Assembly: GCA_937877545.1 (NCBI GenBank)
Contig: CALFJE010000134.1
Span: 1 to 6,389, forward strand
Direction of reading: 5' to 3'
From: an uncultured Selenomonadales bacterium
GTDB taxonomy: Bacteria; Bacillota; Negativicutes; Selenomonadales; Selenomonadaceae
DNA: 6,389 nt
Part shown: positions 4,134 to 6,389 of the stretch, in pieces
Position numbering within the stretch: position 1 is the first letter of the stretch
How the letters are laid out: each line of letters begins with the position of its first letter
Made by a program: the position numbers and the translations under genes
The notes under the pieces: generated by a model
The model's input: the letters and a program-made list of their open reading frames with translations, nothing else
Told to the model about the DNA's origin: nothing
Databases searched by the model: none

Positions 4134-5420
4134 ATGGACAAGGTAAGATTGGCGGCGACGCAAATTATTTACGACGTGGCGGCGAACGGAGCCTGGTCAA
4201 ACGTGGCACTCGCTCAAAAGTTGCGGCAAGAGAAATTCTCCGACCTCGACAGGAAATTTTGCACGGAGTTGGTTTACGGCACGATTAAGGCGGGCGCGTC
4301 GCTTGATTGGAAAATCGCCAAGTATCTCAATCGCCCGCTCGCCAAAGTTGACGCGAAAATTTTAGCCGTCCTCCGCGCTGGCATGTACCAAATATTTTTC
4401 CTCGACCGCGTCCCGAATTCGGCGGCAGTCAATGAATCGGTGGAGCTGTCGAAGAAATTCTGCGGATTGGGCGCGTCAAAGTTCGTCAACGGCGTCTTAC
4501 GCTCGGCTGTGCGCGACCCGTTTAAATCCGACTTCCCGACGGGCGACGACACGGAATCATTGGCGTTGCGAACGTTTCACCCCACGTGGCTCGTCAAGCT
4601 GTTCGCGGAGGAGTTCGGACTCGACGCGACGAAACAAATCCTCGCCTTCGACAACACCGACCCGCCGTTGTGCTTGCGCGTGAACGCCCTCAAGACCACT
4701 CGCGAAAAAATTCTGGACGCGCTGAACAATTCGGGCTTGCAAGCTGAACCGTCGACACTCGCGCCCGAAGGTATCATCTGCAGAGGGCACGGCACATTGG
4801 ATAAATTTCAACCGCTCCGCGCAGGTTTATGCCAAGTTCAAGACGAAAGCTCCATGACGGCGGCGCGACTGCTCAATCCCAAAGCGGGCGAATTCGTGAT
4901 TGACACCTGCGCGGCTCCCGGCGGCAAGACAACTCACCTCGCCGAACTGATGAACAATCGCGGACGAATCGCGGCGGCTGACATTTACGATACCAAACTC
5001 GAACACATCAAGCTGAACGCTCAACGCCTCGGCATAAAGATTATTGAGCCGCTCCTGCTCGACGCCCGCGACCTCGGAAAGAAATTTCCCGCGCAAGCCG
5101 ATAAAGTTTTGGTTGACGCGCCGTGTTCGGGATTGGGCGTATTGCGTCGCAAAGCCGACCTCCGTTGGAAGAAGACGCCCGACGAACTTAAAGCCTTGCC
5201 CGCCCTGCAGACCGAAATTCTCAACGGCGCGGCTCAAACCCTCAAGCGCGGCGGAGCTTTAGTCTACAGCACATGTACAATCACGCGCCGCGAAAATCAA
5301 GCGGTCGTCGAAAACTTTTTGGCGACGCACGCGGATTTTAAGCTCGTCGAAATGAAGACGCTCCTGCCGCACGTCACGAATACCGACGGCTTCTTTGCCG
5401 CCTTGCTGATTCGGCAATAA
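4134..5420 (+). CDS. rsmB: 16S rRNA (cytosine-967-C5)-methyltransferase RsmB
   Basis: RsmB transfers a methyl group from S-adenosylmethionine to C5 of C967 (E. coli numbering) in 16S rRNA, acting on naked rRNA before subunit assembly. The start at 4134 gives 428 residues, normal for the family, and the familiar opening MDKVRLAATQIIYDVAANGA; the frame is open further upstream but only through the previous gene. Residues 1 to about 135 form the NusB-like RNA-binding domain. The Rossmann methyltransferase half follows with PLCLRVNALKTT, motif I DTCAAPGGKT (257-266), the ribose-binding region AADIYD, the motif around LLLDARDL, motif IV DAPCSG (328-333, with release Cys C331) and motif VI YSTCT (378-382, catalytic nucleophile C381). 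Both cysteines of the m5C mechanism are therefore present. There is no strong Shine-Dalgarno; the one-base gap to the upstream stop suggests re-initiation. Confidence 0.93.
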   Translation: MDKVRLAATQIIYDVAANGAWSNVALAQKLRQEKFSDLDRKFCTELVYGTIKAGASLDWKIAKYLNRPLAKVDAKILAVLRAGMYQIFFLDRVPNSAAVNESVELSKKFCGLGASKFVNGVLRSAVRDPFKSDFPTGDDTESLALRTFHPTWLVKLFAEEFGLDATKQILAFDNTDPPLCLRVNALKTTREKILDALNNSGLQAEPSTLAPEGIICRGHGTLDKFQPLRAGLCQVQDESSMTAARLLNPKAGEFVIDTCAAPGGKTTHLAELMNNRGRIAAADIYDTKLEHIKLNAQRLGIKIIEPLLLDARDLGKKFPAQADKVLVDAPCSGLGVLRRKADLRWKKTPDELKALPALQTEILNGAAQTLKRGGALVYSTCTITRRENQAVVENFLATHADFKLVEMKTLLPHVTNTDGFFAALLIRQ

Positions 5421-5453
5421 AAAAACCCTCGACAAAACGTCGGGGGATTTTTT
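5421..5453. terminator. Bidirectional rho-independent terminator between convergent genes
   Basis: CCCTCGAC (5426-5433) and GTCGGGGG (5439-5446) make an 8-bp stem with one T-G pair and loop AAAAC. Six Ts follow on the + strand (5448-5453), and the A run 5418-5425 gives a T run on the - strand. It can therefore end both rsmB transcription and leftward transcription of the VWA gene, whose stop is at 5472. Confidence 0.88.
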
Positions 5454-5471
5454 GTGCAATGCGGCTCAAAA

Positions 5472-6125
5472 TTATTTGCGGTCGTTGAAGTCCTTATCGA
5501 TGTCCTTGCGCCACGAGCCGCTGTTAAAGAATTCGTCCATTTCAATCGCGGGCGTTTCTGCGAAGGCACTTGCAAAATTGGCAATGGCTTTGTAAGCCTG
5601 CGCGGTACCTTTGCGGTCGGCGTGATAGTTGACGGCGCGGCGGGCGTCAATGCCGATGTGCTCGGCGACTTCAACGGCGTCAATGTTCGCGCCAAGGAAG
5701 ATGAATTCCCAACCGAGCCCCCGTTGTTTTTCGATAAGCCGCTTGATGTCGCGATAGCTGAAGCGTTCGCTGGAATTCTCCATGCCGTCGGTCGTGATAA
5801 TGAACAGCGTCTTTTCGGGACGATCCTCCTCGCGGGCGTACTTGTGAATATTCTTGATGTGTTTAAGGGCGTCGCCCACCGCGTCGAGAAGAGCCGTCGA
5901 GCCGCGAACTTGATAATCGTGTTCGGTAAGCGGCTCCACTTTGGCGAGCGGAACGCGGTCGTGCAGGACAAGTGACTCATGGTCGAACAGCACCGTCGAA
6001 ACCAGGGCGTTGCCGTCGGTCTCTTCCTTTTGCTTGTTAATCATGGAGTTGAAGCCGCCGATTGTGTCGCTTTCAAGCCCGCTCATGGAGCCGCTGCGGT
6101 CGAGGATAAAAACTATTTCTGTCAT
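5472..6125 (-). CDS. VWA-domain protein with intact MIDAS metal site
   Basis: A 217-residue soluble protein consisting mainly of one von Willebrand factor A domain, a Rossmann-like fold that binds partners through a divalent metal. The metal-ion-dependent adhesion site is complete: FILDRSGSM with D9, S11 and S13, then RGSTALLDAVG with T77, and ITTDGMEN with D113. Residues 138-150 (GWEFIFLGANIDA) and the A/F-rich helix near 178-190 complete the domain; the last 25 residues are charged. There is no signal peptide or membrane span, so it is probably cytoplasmic and a protein-protein adaptor. The ATG at 6125 is chosen because AAAGGAGG lies nine bases upstream; the frame stays open for 20 more codons into a terminator with no ribosome site. 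The sequence shows neither its partner nor its process. Confidence 0.85.
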   Translation of the reverse strand: MTEIVFILDRSGSMSGLESDTIGGFNSMINKQKEETDGNALVSTVLFDHESLVLHDRVPLAKVEPLTEHDYQVRGSTALLDAVGDALKHIKNIHKYAREEDRPEKTLFIITTDGMENSSERFSYRDIKRLIEKQRGLGWEFIFLGANIDAVEVAEHIGIDARRAVNYHADRKGTAQAYKAIANFASAFAETPAIEMDEFFNSGSWRKDIDKDFNDRK

Positions 6126-6134
6126 GATAATCTG

Positions 6135-6142
6135 CCTCCTTT
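6135..6142 (-). promoter_or_regulatory. Ribosome binding site of the VWA gene
   Basis: AAAGGAGG on the - strand, nine bases before ATG 6125. It decides the start over the upstream in-frame ATG at 6185. I could not find a convincing promoter between it and the terminator upstream; candidate -10 sequences match TATAAT at only three or four positions. Confidence 0.8.
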
Positions 6143-6159
6143 GTGATATGCTAAAGATA

Positions 6160-6195
6160 CAATAAAAATCGCCCCTTGTTGTCACTCACAAGGCG
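6160..6195 (-). terminator. Rho-independent terminator of the gene entering from the right
   Basis: Read leftward, CGCCTTGT (6195-6188) and ACAAGGGGCG (6179-6170) pair with a two-base bulge around loop GAGTGACA, followed by ATTTTTATTG. It lies 18 bases past the stop of the upstream gene and before the VWA ribosome site, so the two leftward genes may be separate or only partly coupled transcription units. Confidence 0.6.
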
Positions 6196-6212
6196 ACATT
6201 GCAAAAAATATT

Positions 6213-6389
6213 TCAACCGCCGAGCAAAGGTTGCCCGTACTTGTAAAGAATCCGATTGGCAACGTCCACGTCGAACTTTTTACACTCTATGAAGTAGGAG
6301 ACGATCAAATCGCTCAGAATGGTTTTGTTGAGCGTGAAGCCGGCAGAGGCAAGCAATTCGCGAGTTTTATCGAAATCGAGCTTGAGCGC
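6213..6389 (-). CDS. C-terminal end of a protein with a YFIE...QPLLGG tail (partial)
   Basis: The last 58 residues of a gene whose start lies outside the window. The stretch contains LDFDKTRELLASAGFTL, then LSDLIVSYFIECKKFDVD and NRILYKYGQPLLGG before TGA. The pattern of an L-x-x-T-x-x-L-L-x-x-A-G-F helix, D-L-I-V-x-Y-F-I-E, and a closing QPLLG is one I recall at the end of unnamed, partly helix-turn-helix-annotated proteins in gut Firmicutes, sometimes close to VWA genes. This is recollection, not a search. Codon use matches the neighbours. The function of the missing N-terminal part cannot be stated. Confidence 0.7.
   Translation of the reverse strand, partial: ALKLDFDKTRELLASAGFTLNKTILSDLIVSYFIECKKFDVDVANRILYKYGQPLLGG

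Noticed and set aside
5454..5975. 173-codon + strand open frame opposite the VWA gene
   Set aside because: It is the complement of a gene with intact MIDAS motifs and a good ribosome site, and has no ribosome site of its own.
5297..5980. Long - strand open frame of 227 codons antisense to the rsmB end and overlapping the VWA gene
   Set aside because: It is Arg/Ser/Thr-rich in the manner of a frame-shifted GC-rich gene, crosses a terminator, and overlaps two well-supported genes.
6126..6185. Upstream ATG at 6185 adding 20 residues to the VWA protein
   Set aside because: It lies in a terminator hairpin without a ribosome site, whereas ATG 6125 has AAAGGAGG at the right distance.
1..6389. CRISPR arrays, tRNA or rRNA genes, insertion sequences
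   Set aside because: I saw no regularly spaced repeats, cloverleaf-like sequences, transposase motifs or terminal inverted repeats.

Overview
The window looks like a chromosomal segment of an anaerobic Firmicute with flagella, most plausibly a Gram-negative-type one (Negativicutes, Selenomonas-like). This is inferred from the style of FliJ, RsmB, AzlCD and the TIGR04076-family protein, from strong AGGAGG ribosome sites, and from moderately high GC with C/G-rich third positions. It is a judgement from protein flavour, not a database result.

Left part (1-3228, + strand): a tight gene run of fliJ, a flagellar-type SLT lytic transglycosylase (TTG start), a secreted Amidase_2 N-acetylmuramoyl-L-alanine amidase, azlC and azlD. 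After fliJ every junction is a 12 nt gap or an overlap of 4-11 nt, so these genes are probably cotranscribed and translationally coupled. Two peptidoglycan cutters with different bond specificities follow the export-apparatus gene fliJ, as expected if they open the wall for the flagellar rod. The branched-chain amino acid exporter pair azlCD seems to have been added to the end of the operon.

Middle (3229-3607): about 380 bases with no conventional gene, but dense with signals on both strands. A perfect TTGACA-17-TATAAT promoter on + starts an RNA that ends at a GC hairpin near 3475. On the opposite strand lies a 24-codon hydrophobic peptide gene (3444-3370). It has a very strong Shine-Dalgarno sequence locked in that same hairpin, an extended -10 promoter (3555-3547) and its own terminator (3294-3262). 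This has the architecture of a type I toxin-antitoxin locus (small membrane toxin plus cis-antisense RNA, laid out like Ibs/Sib). I do not recognise the peptide as a named family; it is the main discovery candidate here.

Right part: a TIGR04076-family protein carrying a cysteine-less HMA-like tail (3608-4132) is followed one base later by rsmB (4134-5420), the 16S rRNA m5C967 methyltransferase. Both lie on + and end at a bidirectional terminator (about 5421-5453). Convergent to them on the - strand is a small VWA-domain protein with an intact metal site (6125-5472). Upstream of it, after its own terminator, is the C-terminal end of another gene (6389-6213) cut by the window edge.
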